From NCBI GenBank assembly GCA_022592445.1, contig JABYQR010000684.1, forward strand, positions 1 to 12,193: a stretch of 12,193 nucleotides of DNA, read 5' to 3'. The first letter of the stretch is position 1. The number at the start of each line of letters is the position of its first letter. The DNA comes from Cytidiella melzeri (taxonomy: Eukaryota; Basidiomycota; Agaricomycetes; Polyporales; Irpicaceae). Both the position numbers and the translations under genes were made by a program. Below are positions 1-7,732 of the stretch, piece by piece. Below the pieces are notes generated by a model. That model saw nothing but the letters and a program-made list of their open reading frames with translations. It searched no databases and was not told the origin of the DNA.

Positions 1-1
1 T

Positions 2-621
2 CCGGGTGTTGCACCCAGAAGCTCTCCTTTTGTTCTCGCTGTAGGGTCTACACCCACCGCACATGCCGCCAGCGCAGACACGCGAGAAAAGCTCGCGTCT
101 TTGCTCAATGGGACTCTCGAGTTACACGCGGGTACGTGATGCCACAGTGTTGTGAGAATGAGTTATTCATACACGCACACACACCCGTAGGAAACTACCC
201 ACTACTCGACCTCCAACAGCTGCATACAGGGCTTGTAGACGGGCGGCGGGTCGCTCAACGCGTCCTAGCCACTGTTATCTCGTACTATCCTGGACGGGGA
301 GTGAATGGGACGGACGAGGCGATGTGTGACGCAGGGGCAATTGCGATGAGCAAAGACACAGGACCTAGTGGGACGTTTGGCGAGGTCGTCGGGACCGGGT
401 GGAGGCTTGGGCGCGTTTCGCAAGAGCACGGAACGCTGTTGCAGGACGTCGCCAGCCAGCAGAGTTTGGAGGAGTTGCGGGTGGGCGATGTTGTGCAGAT
501 TGTGGGTCAACACGCGTGTTTGATCCTCGCAAGTCAGCCTTGGTACTATGTGGTTGACTCGGAGGGTGAAGGTGGCGGTGTGGTGGTGGTGGATGTCTGG
601 GTACCGTGGAAGGGGTGGTAG
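2..621 (+). CDS. DSD1: D-serine dehydratase (Dsd1-type), 3' part, two exons
   Basis: Partial gene whose 5' part lies off the left edge. The family is a PLP- and zinc-dependent fold-type III enzyme that converts D-serine to pyruvate and ammonia in the cytosol; fungal and animal members are usually about 380-430 residues. Here exon 1 (2-131, frame starting at base 2) holds the end of the alanine-racemase-like barrel, including VGSTPTAHA. Exon 2 (191-621) holds the C-terminal domain, with CDAGA, SKDTGP, the SQEHG stretch and a VGQHAC motif. The His (511-513) and Cys (517-519) of VGQHAC match the known zinc ligands of the family, and the end WVPWKGW is typical. The intron is 132-190 (59 nt, GTACGT...TAG), and its removal joins HAG to NYPLLDLQQ. 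About 187 residues are visible with no disruption, so the gene looks functional. The stop is at 619-621, directly followed by the hAT element. Recognition is from family motifs; a D-threonine aldolase-like paralogue is less likely. Confidence 0.9.
   Translation, partial: GCCTQKLSFCSRCRVYTHRTCRQRRHARKARVFAQWDSRVTRGYVMPQCCENELFIHAHTPVGNYPLLDLQQLHTGLVDGRRVAQRVLATVISYYPGRGVNGTDEAMCDAGAIAMSKDTGPSGTFGEVVGTGWRLGRVSQEHGTLLQDVASQQSLEELRVGDVVQIVGQHACLILASQPWYYVVDSEGEGGGVVVVDVWVPWKGW
132..190 (+). other. Intron in the D-serine dehydratase gene
   Basis: A 59-nt phase-1 intron with GTACGT donor and CCGTAG acceptor. Removing it joins the glycine codon G|GA and continues the family sequence. An open reading frame also runs through its 3' half from base 136, but those residues (a run such as MMPQCCENE) have no place in the family. 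Confidence 0.85.
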
Positions 622-637
622 TGGATAGTGCTCTGCA

Positions 638-800
638 AAAATACCATTATAATGCAATATAATCTCAGAATATCATTAAATACCCATTAAATACTCGCTT
701 GTGGAATTTTTTTTAGAATACGATTACCATTAAATACAATACAATACATTACAATACAATACAATACTATTCCTGTATTTAATGGTATTCTAGAATATTA
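638..800. repeat. Left subterminal repeat cluster of the hAT element
   Basis: AT-rich block with ATTAAATAC at 675-683, 686-694 and 729-737 and the inverted form GTATTTAAT at 775-783, plus a short (ATACA)n run at about 734-768. A matching cluster lies at the other end of the element. In hAT elements such multiple subterminal motifs usually serve as transposase-binding sites; that role here is inferred. Confidence 0.65.
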
Positions 801-847
801 TGCATGTGACAAGTTTTGAGCACATGCATGTATGTACAGCCTCTTTC

Positions 848-1290
848 CTACAATTTGCACTGTTCATGCACCCATACACAGTTTCTCAATGCTGCATAGC
901 TACCTTAATCATTTGCACTGCCTTTGTTTTGCACTGCTCATGTACTCATACACATTTGTTGATGTTCCAGCTATGTTTTTTTTCTTTGTCTCTCCACTAA
1001 TACAGACTGTTCCCTATGTTTTGCACTGCTCATGCCTCTATGTACAAGTTTTCATGTTGCATAGCTACCTTGATCATTTGTACTGCCCCTTTTTTGCACT
1101 GCTCATGGATTCATACATGTTTCATAGTGTTGCAACTATGTATTCCAGCTATGTTTGTGTGATCTTTGTCTCTCCACTTATACAGACTGTTCCCTATGTT
1201 TTTTGCACTGCTCATGCATCTATGTACAAGTTTTCATGTTGCGTAGCTACCTTGATTATTTGTGCTGCCCCTGTTTTGCACTGCTCATCA
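848..1290. repeat. Tandem repeat array inside the hAT element
   Basis: The motif TTTGCACTGCTCATG, exact or with one change, recurs at about 856, 928, 1020, 1093, 1201 and 1275. Larger units are visible: the stretch from TCTCTCCACT through TATACAGACTGTTCC, GTACAAGTTTTCATG and TAGCTACCTT occurs at about 989-1107 and again at about 1170-1289, and a weaker copy lies at about 850-940. TAGCTACCTT starts at 897, 1062 and 1244, so the unit is roughly 165-182 bp. Open frames across this block are by-products of the repeat. It takes the place where the N-terminal half of the transposase would be expected. Confidence 0.75.
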
Positions 1291-2520
1291 TATTACCCTG
1301 GTTGAAGGACTTTGTCATTGCATTGTAAAGCGGAACAAGGATGTCCAGCTTAATGATTGTCAAGTGAGCTGTGGTCTTCACGTAGGACATCTTGTTGTGC
1401 AGTAAGTGCCATATTTTCTCACAGCTTGACAGCACATTGACTATCAGAAGAGAGCTACTATTTGGCCTTGGACTAGTGGTTAGCCCAGAAGAGGAAGATC
1501 TGTACCTTTGTGCTCGTGACGTACTTGTCAATGAAGCAGAAGATGAGGCTGGAGAAGCTGTGTTAGACAGAGAGGCCTCTGAACAGGAGAAGCTACCAGA
1601 TAACAATGAGAGTGATACTGACTCAGAGTTGTCTGAGGCTGAAATTGCCAGCAGTGATGAGGACATGGGAGAGGCAGTCACTAGTACTAAGAGGATGTCA
1701 ATAAAAGCAAAACAGCAACCAACTGTTGCTGATAAGGTAAGACACTGTTCCTTAAATTACTTGAGCTAATAAAGTGGTCAGCTCCATGCTATTGTGGTAG
1801 TTGTTCTGCGAAGTGAGCCACGGCGCAAGAAAATGTGTCAGATCATCCAGAAATTGTGCAGCACAGAGCATCATCATCTTAATCTTATATGTGGTATGCC
1901 CATCCGGTGGAACACAACTCTGGCAGAGATTGAGTGGGGCATTCTTCTTCAAAATGTATGTGCATTCTTGGCATTCTCCAGAGAACTTTGACTCTGTACT
2001 AATTTTATCCTAGGCTATCACATTCTGGGTTAACACACTGCCTGACGGGCTACGAGGCAAGAAAAGAGCAGCAGCTGTTTGGAAGCAAGCCAAGTTATAC
2101 ATTGATCCCAAAGGGTGGCAATTTTTAGAGAATCTTGTGGAAGTACTAGCAGTCAGTTTAGCTATCATCACTTGTTGTTTGATTGTCTCTCACTTCACCT
2201 CAACAGCCATTCAAAGAATTCACAAGCAGTCTATCACAGAAGAAACTTCCAACACTTCCACAACTTCTTTCACTCTATAAACATCTTGAAAACCATCTCA
2301 GTAGTTGTCGTCTTGATGTGCACTTTTCAGCTCCAAATCTGCAAAAGGCATTGTCCATGGCACTTGCAAAGCATGATAAGCATATGCAGATTTTGTTAAA
2401 GAAAAAGTTCCCCCTTCTAGCTGCTGGTAAGTACATATACACTAGGCTATTCAGGCTAAATTGACATGACTCTGCAACCACAGTCCTTCATCCGTCTATC
2501 CGGCTGAAGTATTTTGAGAC

Positions 2521-2525
2521 AGCAG
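2521..2525. repeat. Target-site duplication AGCAG, left copy
   Basis: Identical to 3021-3025 on the other side of the solo LTR. It is part of the transposase codons for ETAD. Confidence 0.9.
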
Positions 2526-2619
2526 TGTCACAAACATGCATACTTTTTCCTTTTTTTTTCTCTTATTTTTCCTTATCTTATCTTATCAACGACACATGGC
2601 GCCTGCATGTGATCAGGTA

Positions 2620-2641
2620 CATGTGACAGACCAGTCACATG
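2620..2641. repeat. Perfect inverted repeat in the solo LTR
   Basis: CATGTGAC and GTCACATG form 8-base arms around the 6-base spacer AGACCA. A related CATGTGATC lies just upstream at 2606-2614. It lies about 120-140 bp before the TATA box, so it could be a dimeric factor site or a hairpin; the role is unknown. Confidence 0.7.
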
Positions 2642-2656
2642 ATCATAGAAGGTGCT

Positions 2657-2681
2657 GGAACATTGTGGAACATTGTAGAAC
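2657..2681 (+). promoter_or_regulatory. Step-type heat-shock element candidate in the solo LTR
   Basis: GGAAC-ATTGT-GGAAC-ATTGT-AGAAC puts three nGAAn units in the same direction, each 10 bp apart. This is the spacing of the step-type Hsf1 site described in yeast. It lies about 80 bp before the TATA box of the LTR. It may equally be a plain 10-bp tandem repeat. Confidence 0.45.
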
Positions 2682-2760
2682 ATCGCACCATAGCACACCA
2701 TACGTTCCCACGGCAGTGTTAGGAGTACAGACCCGGTACCAGGGGTCCTTGTCTGAGATG

Positions 2761-2768
2761 TATATAAA
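2761..2768 (+). promoter_or_regulatory. TATA box of the solo LTR
   Basis: TATATAAA, about 235 bp from the left end of the 495-bp LTR, in the position expected near a U3/R boundary for transcription to the right. Confidence 0.55.
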
Positions 2769-3020
2769 CCCACCCTGTAGCTCCCTAAAGACCTCAGATT
2801 CTACCTCCTGGTCTTTAGGTGACGTCCACCTTGTACCTAGTCCTTCACAGTACTAATATAACCTGGTCTTTAGCTCATCGTTAGCTGCTCCCTCGTCGTT
2901 GTTTCTCCCTCATCATCATCATCTTTCCTGTCGTCATCGTCCACGCAAGTTCACTCGTCGTTCCTCCACCCCCCGTCGTCACTTCCTCGCTCTTCATAGA
3001 GTTTGGTTGTGTTCCTGACA

Positions 3021-3025
3021 AGCAG
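3021..3025. repeat. Target-site duplication AGCAG, right copy
   Basis: Second, identical copy of the 5-bp duplication made when the LTR element inserted. The transposase frame resumes from here. Confidence 0.9.
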
Positions 3026-3575
3026 ATTGGGATCAGGCAGTAGCAGCTCAAGCAGAGTGTCCTCTCAGAGAGGTTTATACCCAGTATTCTTCTGCTCTTG
3101 CCACAACCTTGCAGTCTGCCAACACATCCACATCTGCACAGCCAGCCAACAAGTCAATTTTTGCATCTGCAATAGTCTTTGCATCAGTCACATCAGCTGC
3201 TCACCGGGAGACTGAGATAGAGCTTTACCTCAGTGGTGCACATTCTCCTCAGAATTATGAGGATGTACTCACTTGGTGGAATGTATGTACCACATTTAAC
3301 ACAAAATTGTGGTCCTTGCTAACCAACTTGCCTATGTAGAGTTATGCAAAGGTCTTTCCCACCATCTCTCACATTGCACGAGACATGCTTGCAATTCCTG
3401 ATTCAGTGTCTCACTTGAGAGGCTATTCTCATCATGCAAGCACACTATGAGAGACTCTCGCTCATCTCTTGGGGCCAGGAAGGCATCAAAGATTGTTATC
3501 TCAAAGGAGTGGTTACAGATTGGGCTTGGTGAGGGTATTGAGTATCTCAATGGTGTGTCTATCTGGAGCAAGTAA

Positions 3576-3865
3576 ATGTCATTGACTGCAGCTGTGGCCA
3601 CCTGTGTGTATTAGCATACATGTACCAATTTGTTCAAAGTCTATGTAGTAGCACTGTCCAGTTGCAAGACAACAGAACATACCAAACTCCAATGAAGTAG
3701 TTGTAACATATACAGTGATGCTACTTATAGTGCATACTAATAGTCATGCATACCATCTTACTGTCTTCATGAGTTCATTGTACAATGTGTTAGCTATAAA
3801 AGCAAGACAATCAGAGACTCAGTTGAGCAAGGACTTGAACTTGTATCACCCAAATACTGACTATA
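3576..3865. other. 3' untranslated interior of the hAT element
   Basis: AT-rich sequence between the transposase stop and the right subterminal cluster. I see no coding frame with family features and no repeats; the only open frames are short and unsupported. Confidence 0.5.
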
Positions 3866-4012
3866 TCATTAAATACCATTACATACCAATAAATACCAAT
3901 ACTAACCAATACCAATACTATTAAATACATTATTATTCAATACACATCACGTGATATTGGTATTCAATGGTAATCATTAAATACAGGCCAGTTGGAATAT
4001 TTAATGGTATTT
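3866..4012. repeat. Right subterminal repeat cluster of the hAT element
   Basis: ATTAAATAC at 3868-3876, 3920-3928 and 3976-3984, an imperfect inverted copy at about 3997-4005, and several AATACCAAT variants. It mirrors the left cluster; both also share a CCTGTATTTAATG segment in opposite orientation (773-785 and about 3974-3987). It includes the palindrome ATCACGTGAT at 3946-3955. Confidence 0.65.
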
Positions 4013-4020
4013 GCTAAGCA

Positions 4021-4324
4021 CTAGTAGTGGAAGGAGCGTCTGATTACTCCCAAAAAAGCAATAGGTCACGTGAATGACGTTGTGGCGTTTCGCGGAACGG
4101 AATGTTTGCGGATTGCTCTGTACATCCCTACGAATCTCATCAACTTCAAGGTACTTATAAAGTCTTGTCACTGGCACATTGTAGATTTGCAAGCTCACGG
4201 TGGTGGCCTCACCTCAACAACTGTTATGTAATCCTGTAATTCAAATGACCTGCGCGCCACTGGAACTCGAACCAAGCTGCCACTGCCGTTCGCTAACGCC
4301 ACATCGCAGTTCCTCCCTCTCACC
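4021..4324 (+). promoter_or_regulatory. Promoter region of the Aim9-like gene
   Basis: No gene here. The palindrome TCACGTGA (4066-4073, an E-box core CACGTG) is followed two bases later by TGACGT (4075-4080, half of a CRE-like bZIP site). A TATAAA lies at 4156-4161, about 165 bp before the ATG. The sequence just before the start codon, CTCACC, fits a fungal start context. With the hAT removed, the space between the dehydratase stop and this ATG would be only about 320 bp. Confidence 0.5.
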
Positions 4325-6137
4325 ATGTCTTTCCTACCTTCTGCACTCAAATCTTTTGTACGAGGATTCAGCAAGACATCTAACGACGCCCTATTTCACT
4401 ATACATCCGGTCGGTTCCTCTACAATGAGGCTGAACGTGAGTGCATCGGCTACGCCACACGACGCGACGTTCAGTTGATCAATTTTCTCCTGCGTAGAAC
4501 TTGCAGTCAGACGAGTAGAATTCAATGTGACAGCACTGAAGCGCGTGGCAGCTCAAGCTGCTGGGGCAAGTCACTGTACGCGCATAACGAAGACTCACGA
4601 AGGTTTGTCGACACGGTCGCCTTGACAGTCAAGATACACACACAGCTTCTTCAGGCTCATACAACAAAATTTACCTGCTCGAGTTCGACAATAGCACAGA
4701 CCTTATCGCAAAGATTCCGACGAAGCTCATTCCTCCGTTTTACACAACCGCGAGCGAGGTCGCCACAATGGACTATGCGCGTACCGTGCTTGATCTCCCT
4801 GTTCCGCGCGTTCTGGCTTGGAATGCGCGTGCAGACTCAGATGCCAATCCAGTCGGTATAGAGTACATATTGATGGAGAATGTGGAAGGTGATCCACTGG
4901 ACAAGCGCTGGGATCAGATTACGGGCAAGATGGCGAAGGAGGTTATGGACCAAGTGGTTGCTCTTGAACAGCGTTTCACGCGCTTCAAGTTCTCTCAGAT
5001 TGGGAGTTTGTACTATAGGGAAGATGTTGGCGAAGCGTTACAGTCTCGTCCACTATACAGTACCGAAACTGATGTGACGGGAGGGAATCCGGACAAGTAT
5101 CGAATTGGTCCATTAGTCGATTGGGATGTCTGGAGAGGAAGCCGTGCTGCTCTCCAAGTCGACAGGGGTCCATGTGAGTGACTCTCCCACCCTGCACGAC
5201 CTCGGGCAGCTAAAAAGCAGTCTCTTACAATCTCCCAGGGCCAGACCCACTGTCATATATACGCGGTTCTATACGCGTTGAGCAAGAATGGCTCCGCCGT
5301 TTTGCACCCCCTTACAAACCTCCGTTTCACCAATGGCCGAACGGCTCACCACAGGAGCACGTCGACCTTCTTGAACGCCTATACGTACTGCTCTCCAACA
5401 TGGTACCACCACCCGAAATCTGCGGACCCGTATTATGGCATATCGATCTTCACGGAGGGAACATTGTCCTCGACTCTACAGATCCAACCTATATCAACGG
5501 GATCATAGATTGGCAGTCGGTGTCAATCCGACCGCTTTACATGCAAGCAACCTTCGCCAAGTTCGTGGTATATCATGGCGAGGATGTGATACTTGAGCCA
5601 GGACTGGTACACCCGAAACTTCGCGTACCCCTCGAAGAGTCTCCTCAGGCAGAGCACGCACGGCTAGAGCTAGAGCTCAGGAACGCAAGACTACAAAAGT
5701 CCTACGAGGGGATGATGAGGCGCTTCAATCCATGGAGCCATGCGGTTCACGCCTATCCCTTCATTTCAAGTGTGCGGACACCCATAGAGCGCGCTGCGCG
5801 CACTTGGTATGAAGGTTCGGATCACCTTCGTGAGTGCATTTTCCAGATTGTTCAAGAATGGGATGAGATCGCACCTGGGGTTCCTCTTCCGGTTCAAGTT
5901 GAGCAAGCGGAGTGGGATCGCCACAAAGCAAAATATGCACGCCGTGAAAAGTATGATACTCGTGTCAAACAGCTTCAGCAGGACCTAGGCCTTGACCCTG
6001 ACGGATGGGTCTCGAACGAGCGCTTTGAAGACGTGAAAGCACTGAATGTGAAACTCATGGCAGGCTGGGATGAAGAGGCGGAAGGTGGACCATATCCTTT
6101 CCAGGACGGTGCTCCTTCGTGGTTCGTTAATTCTTAA
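4325..6137 (+). CDS. Aim9-like phosphotransferase-fold kinase, complete, four exons
   Basis: Exons 4325-4436, 4498-4602, 4655-5173 and 5239-6137 give 544 residues. The family (APH/Aim9-like; yeast Aim9 is named for altered inheritance of mitochondria) has a protein-kinase-like fold, and its substrate is unknown. Seen here: an Arg/Lys/Ser-rich start without acidic residues for about 20 residues, consistent with a mitochondrial presequence; then YTSGRFLYNE; an N-lobe with a Lys in LIAKIP (about residue 92) and a Glu in TASEVATM (about 107); VGIEYILME; the Brenner motif HIDLHGGN (313-320) with Asp315 and Asn320; and the metal-binding IDW (Asp336). The C-terminal 200 residues are charged. All catalytic residues are present and there is no stop or shift. 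The ATG was chosen for its CACC context and the family-like N-terminus. The gene continues in the direction of the dehydratase gene but has its own promoter. Recognition is by motif; the name AIM9 is a family label, not proof of orthology. Confidence 0.88.
4437..4497 (+). other. Aim9-like gene intron 1
   Basis: 61 nt, GTGAGT...CGTAG, phase 1. Splicing joins C|AA to give YNEAEQLAV, which matches the family. Reading through instead leads into an unrelated frame. Confidence 0.85.
4603..4654 (+). other. Aim9-like gene intron 2
   Basis: 52 nt, GTTTGT...TTCAG, phase 1. Splicing gives THEGSYNKIYLLEF, the glycine-containing start of the kinase N-lobe. Confidence 0.82.
5174..5238 (+). other. Aim9-like gene intron 3
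   Basis: 65 nt, GTGAGT...CCCAG, phase 1. Splicing makes the Trp of DRGPWPDPLSY, a conserved step in the family; unspliced reading stops at once. Confidence 0.87.
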
Positions 6138-6620
6138 CTGGAATGGTCATTGATTGGACTAGGGAATACGACTCGGCACGCTGCCCAGCAAGCCCCTTTT
6201 CGACTTTTACCGTGATTGACTTTCGAGATTGACATATGTCCCCCACTCTGCCATTTATTCCTTAGCTTTATTATGACTTTGCGATGAACATCTTCTTCAT
6301 TCTCCATTGACTCGCATGTACGCTTACCTCTCTTGCAATGCGCTTCCTCCCTTACTGCGCGTTATACAACCAGACGAGGGTTCATCGTGATTGATACTAA
6401 TTAGGGCTCGAGGCCGGCGACATAGAGTACGCGAGATCATACAATGGGTTGAACTTCGTGTTGGATGTCATTATTGACTTGTGACCTATGAATTATAATA
6501 CGGTCTGGTCGCACTCACCATCGTCAGGCAGAAGTTGCTACAATCCCTCGACAGGCCCGATGAATGAGGAGCATTGAACAAGTAGACAATATTGCACAAA
6601 TTATGCCGATAGTCTATCTA
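6138..6620. other. Intergenic region after the Aim9-like gene
   Basis: 3' untranslated sequence and spacer. No open frame with family features, no clear terminal repeats and no RNA gene seen. A TTTATTCC-rich stretch at about 6250-6275 could serve polyadenylation. Confidence 0.5.
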
Positions 6621-6845
6621 CTACAAGAAGAAAGTCCTCCTGGTGGTCTCGAGTTCTGGCTAAACAAGCCAATGAGTAAAGCGACATGCACAGTCTCAGG
6701 CTGAAAACGTATTGACACACCTTCCACATCCAGACATACTCATCATCCTTGGGTGGGACAACCTTTTTCGGTTTAACCTGAGTACCATCATCATCCTCTG
6801 CTGCAACTTCCTCCACATCATCGTTGGCATCCTTTGTGAGTACCT
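6621..6845 (-). other. Unassigned exon-like reading on the minus strand
   Basis: On the minus strand, bases 6845-6721 read an acidic then Lys/Pro-rich peptide (DDVEEVAAEDDD, KPKKVVPPKDDEYVWMWK). It ends at a GTGTGT donor, with a 61-nt intron (6720-6660, ending TTTAG) and a short last exon 6659-6621 that ends in TAG. An acceptor-like CGTAG precedes it at 6850-6846. The composition and splice signals look like the 3' end of a host gene. However, I do not recognise the protein, and the plus-strand gag-like frame overlaps it. The minus frame stays open to 7140, but beyond 6845 it shows nothing coherent. Confidence 0.25.
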
Positions 6846-7677
6846 CTACGACCCAGAAGAAGGACACGAAGCCTGTGAAACTCAGCCCTGTCCAAACCGA
6901 TACAACGGTATTGCATATCCCGGTCGGTACGCAAACCAGTATCGACCCATTCATCATTGGCAAGAAGCTCGTATCCTTGAATCCCTCCCACCCTTGCCTG
7001 AAGAAGACTTCGATCGAACCTTCACACAGGAGCAATACCAGATGGATTCCACCAACGTGTCTCAGCATGCTTCTAGGGCAGCAACCCCAGCCCCCGCACA
7101 AGAACCGTCTCTGCCCCCCACAGCAGAACAACTTCTGCATGCGCTACTCCTCGGTCAGCAACAGCTGACACAAGCCATCACAGCGCTGGTTCAAAACCAG
7201 CAACCGGTCAACAACAGGTCACGGGAAAGGGTTGTAGAGAAACCCGCTAGTTTCAAGGGCAATGCAAGTAGTGACGCGCGTCGCTTTCTAGCTGCCTTCT
7301 CAATGTACGCACAGTTTAATGAGAAGCTGTCGCCGTACAATGCCCAAGGTGGTCAGACCCGGTTAGACCATCTTTGGATCTCGTCGGCCTTGTCATTTAT
7401 GACCGAGGATGCAGCAGTTTGGGCTACGCCCCACATGGATTTAATTGCCAGCCATCAAATGGCATTCAATGGTGATTGGGACGATTTCAAGGCGGCGTTC
7501 AAAGCACGATTTGAACCAGTTGACAAAATGGTGGATGCTAAGGCCAAGCTCAGGGAGCTGTGGCAAGGCAAAAAGACAGTTCCCGAGTACACGGCCCGAT
7601 TCCGGGAAATCATGGACAGAACAGGTTACTCGACACAGGACCTCCGTAACAAAGTGGAATATGTGTGCGAGGGGTAG
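6712..7677 (+). pseudogene. Ty3/gypsy-type gag, N-terminal part, cut by copia insertion
   Basis: The open frame runs from 6712. Only the part from about 6960, and surely from the Met at 7042, reads like gag: a Pro/Gln-rich lead (ATPAPAQE, EQLLHALLLGQQQL), KPASFKGN, DARRFLAAF, then the retrotransposon gag core (about 7390-7660) with VWATPHMD, WDDFKAAFKARFEP, KLRELWQGKKTVPEYTARFREIM and LRNK. Gag packages the element RNA into virus-like particles. The frame stops at TAG 7675-7677, just before the copia LTR at 7682. No zinc knuckle, protease or polymerase follows in this window; the rest should lie beyond the copia element. One base appears missing at 7674-7675, since a frame with one more G would stay open to the insertion site. 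No upstream LTR or primer-binding site was found, so its 5' end may be truncated. The stretch 6712-6890 may be non-gag sequence. Confidence 0.7.
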
Positions 7678-7732
7678 AGGCTGTTAAGCTTCGAAGATGA
7701 GTCTTATTATTCTTGCTGCTTCAGCAGCTCTG

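Larger units (their letters stand above)
2526..3020. mobile_element. Solo LTR inserted in the hAT transposase exon
   Basis: A 495-bp sequence starting TGTCACAAAC and ending GTTCCTGACA; the terminal TGTCA/TGACA pair is a perfect inverted repeat of TG...CA type. It is flanked by the direct repeat AGCAG at 2521-2525 and 3021-3025. Deleting the LTR and one AGCAG joins the transposase frame without error (YFETA to DWDQAV), which proves the boundaries. It carries a TATATAAA box at 2761-2768 and no coding sequence. A repeated CCTGGTCTTTAG at about 2807 and 2863 and the pyrimidine-rich right part suggest the promoter points to the right. Such solo LTRs arise by recombination between the two LTRs of a full element. 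A 5-bp duplication fits Ty3/gypsy or copia; the family cannot be told from the LTR alone. Confidence 0.9.
1289..3575 (+). pseudogene. hAT transposase pseudogene, C-terminal part
   Basis: Spliced reading: exons about 1289-1401, 1448-1736, 1782-1955, 2014-2142, 2207-2426, 2484-2525 continuing at 3026-3282, and 3340-3575. The introns are 45-64 nt with GT...AG ends, and several have good branch sites (TACTAAT before 2013, GCTAAC before 3339). Family marks in order: a CxxH motif (SCGLHVGHLVV) before the helical insertion, an acidic insertion region (Asp/Glu-rich, about 1490-1670), the RW motif in PIRWNTT, PFKEFTSSLS with LPQLLSLYKHL, LHPSIRLKYFE, and the C-terminal dimerisation region (ELYLSG, DVLTWWN, FPTISHIARDMLAIP, then LERLFSS). 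Defects: the N-terminal BED finger and the first two catalytic Asp regions are absent, an LTR is inserted at 2526-3020, and about one base is missing near 3404, which moves LERLFSS to another frame. The stop is at 3573-3575. The transposase would cut and paste the element in the nucleus; this copy cannot be active. Confidence 0.8.
638..4012 (+). mobile_element. Degenerate hAT-superfamily DNA transposon
   Basis: The element sits between the dehydratase and kinase genes. Its left end begins AAAATACCATTA (638-649), and the right end, read inverted, begins AAATACCATTAAAT (4012 leftward), giving short imperfect terminal inverted repeats. The flanking 8-mers GCTCTGCA (630-637) and GCTAAGCA (4013-4020) match at 6 of 8 positions, as expected for an aged 8-bp hAT target-site duplication. 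Both ends carry clusters of ATTAAATAC motifs. Inside are a tandem repeat block (about 848-1290) and the C-terminal part of a hAT transposase (about 1289-3575), itself hit by a solo LTR at 2526-3020. The hAT assignment is firm from the protein remnant. The exact end points are inferred and could be off by a base or two. Confidence 0.75.

Noticed and set aside
265..657. Open frame of 130 codons on the minus strand
   Set aside because: It is the reverse-strand shadow of the dehydratase exon, which has clear family motifs on the plus strand.
832..1305. Open frame of 157 codons on the plus strand
   Set aside because: It is made by the tandem repeat array; the peptide is low in charge, rich in Cys/His/Tyr and repeats with the DNA unit.
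1256..1681. Ser-rich open frame on the minus strand
   Set aside because: It is the shadow of the acidic plus-strand transposase exon (GAG/GAT codons read as Ser/Leu on the other strand).
2620..2852. Alternative LTR with ends TGTGA...TCACA and flanks GTACA/GTACT
   Set aside because: The flanks match only 4 of 5, and removing it does not restore the frame; the 2526-3020 ends give a perfect duplication and frame repair.
4250..4320. Possible tRNA on the minus strand from a B-box-like GGTTCGAGTTCC
   Set aside because: No proper A box at the right distance and no cloverleaf can be folded; it lies in the promoter and 5' leader of the kinase gene.
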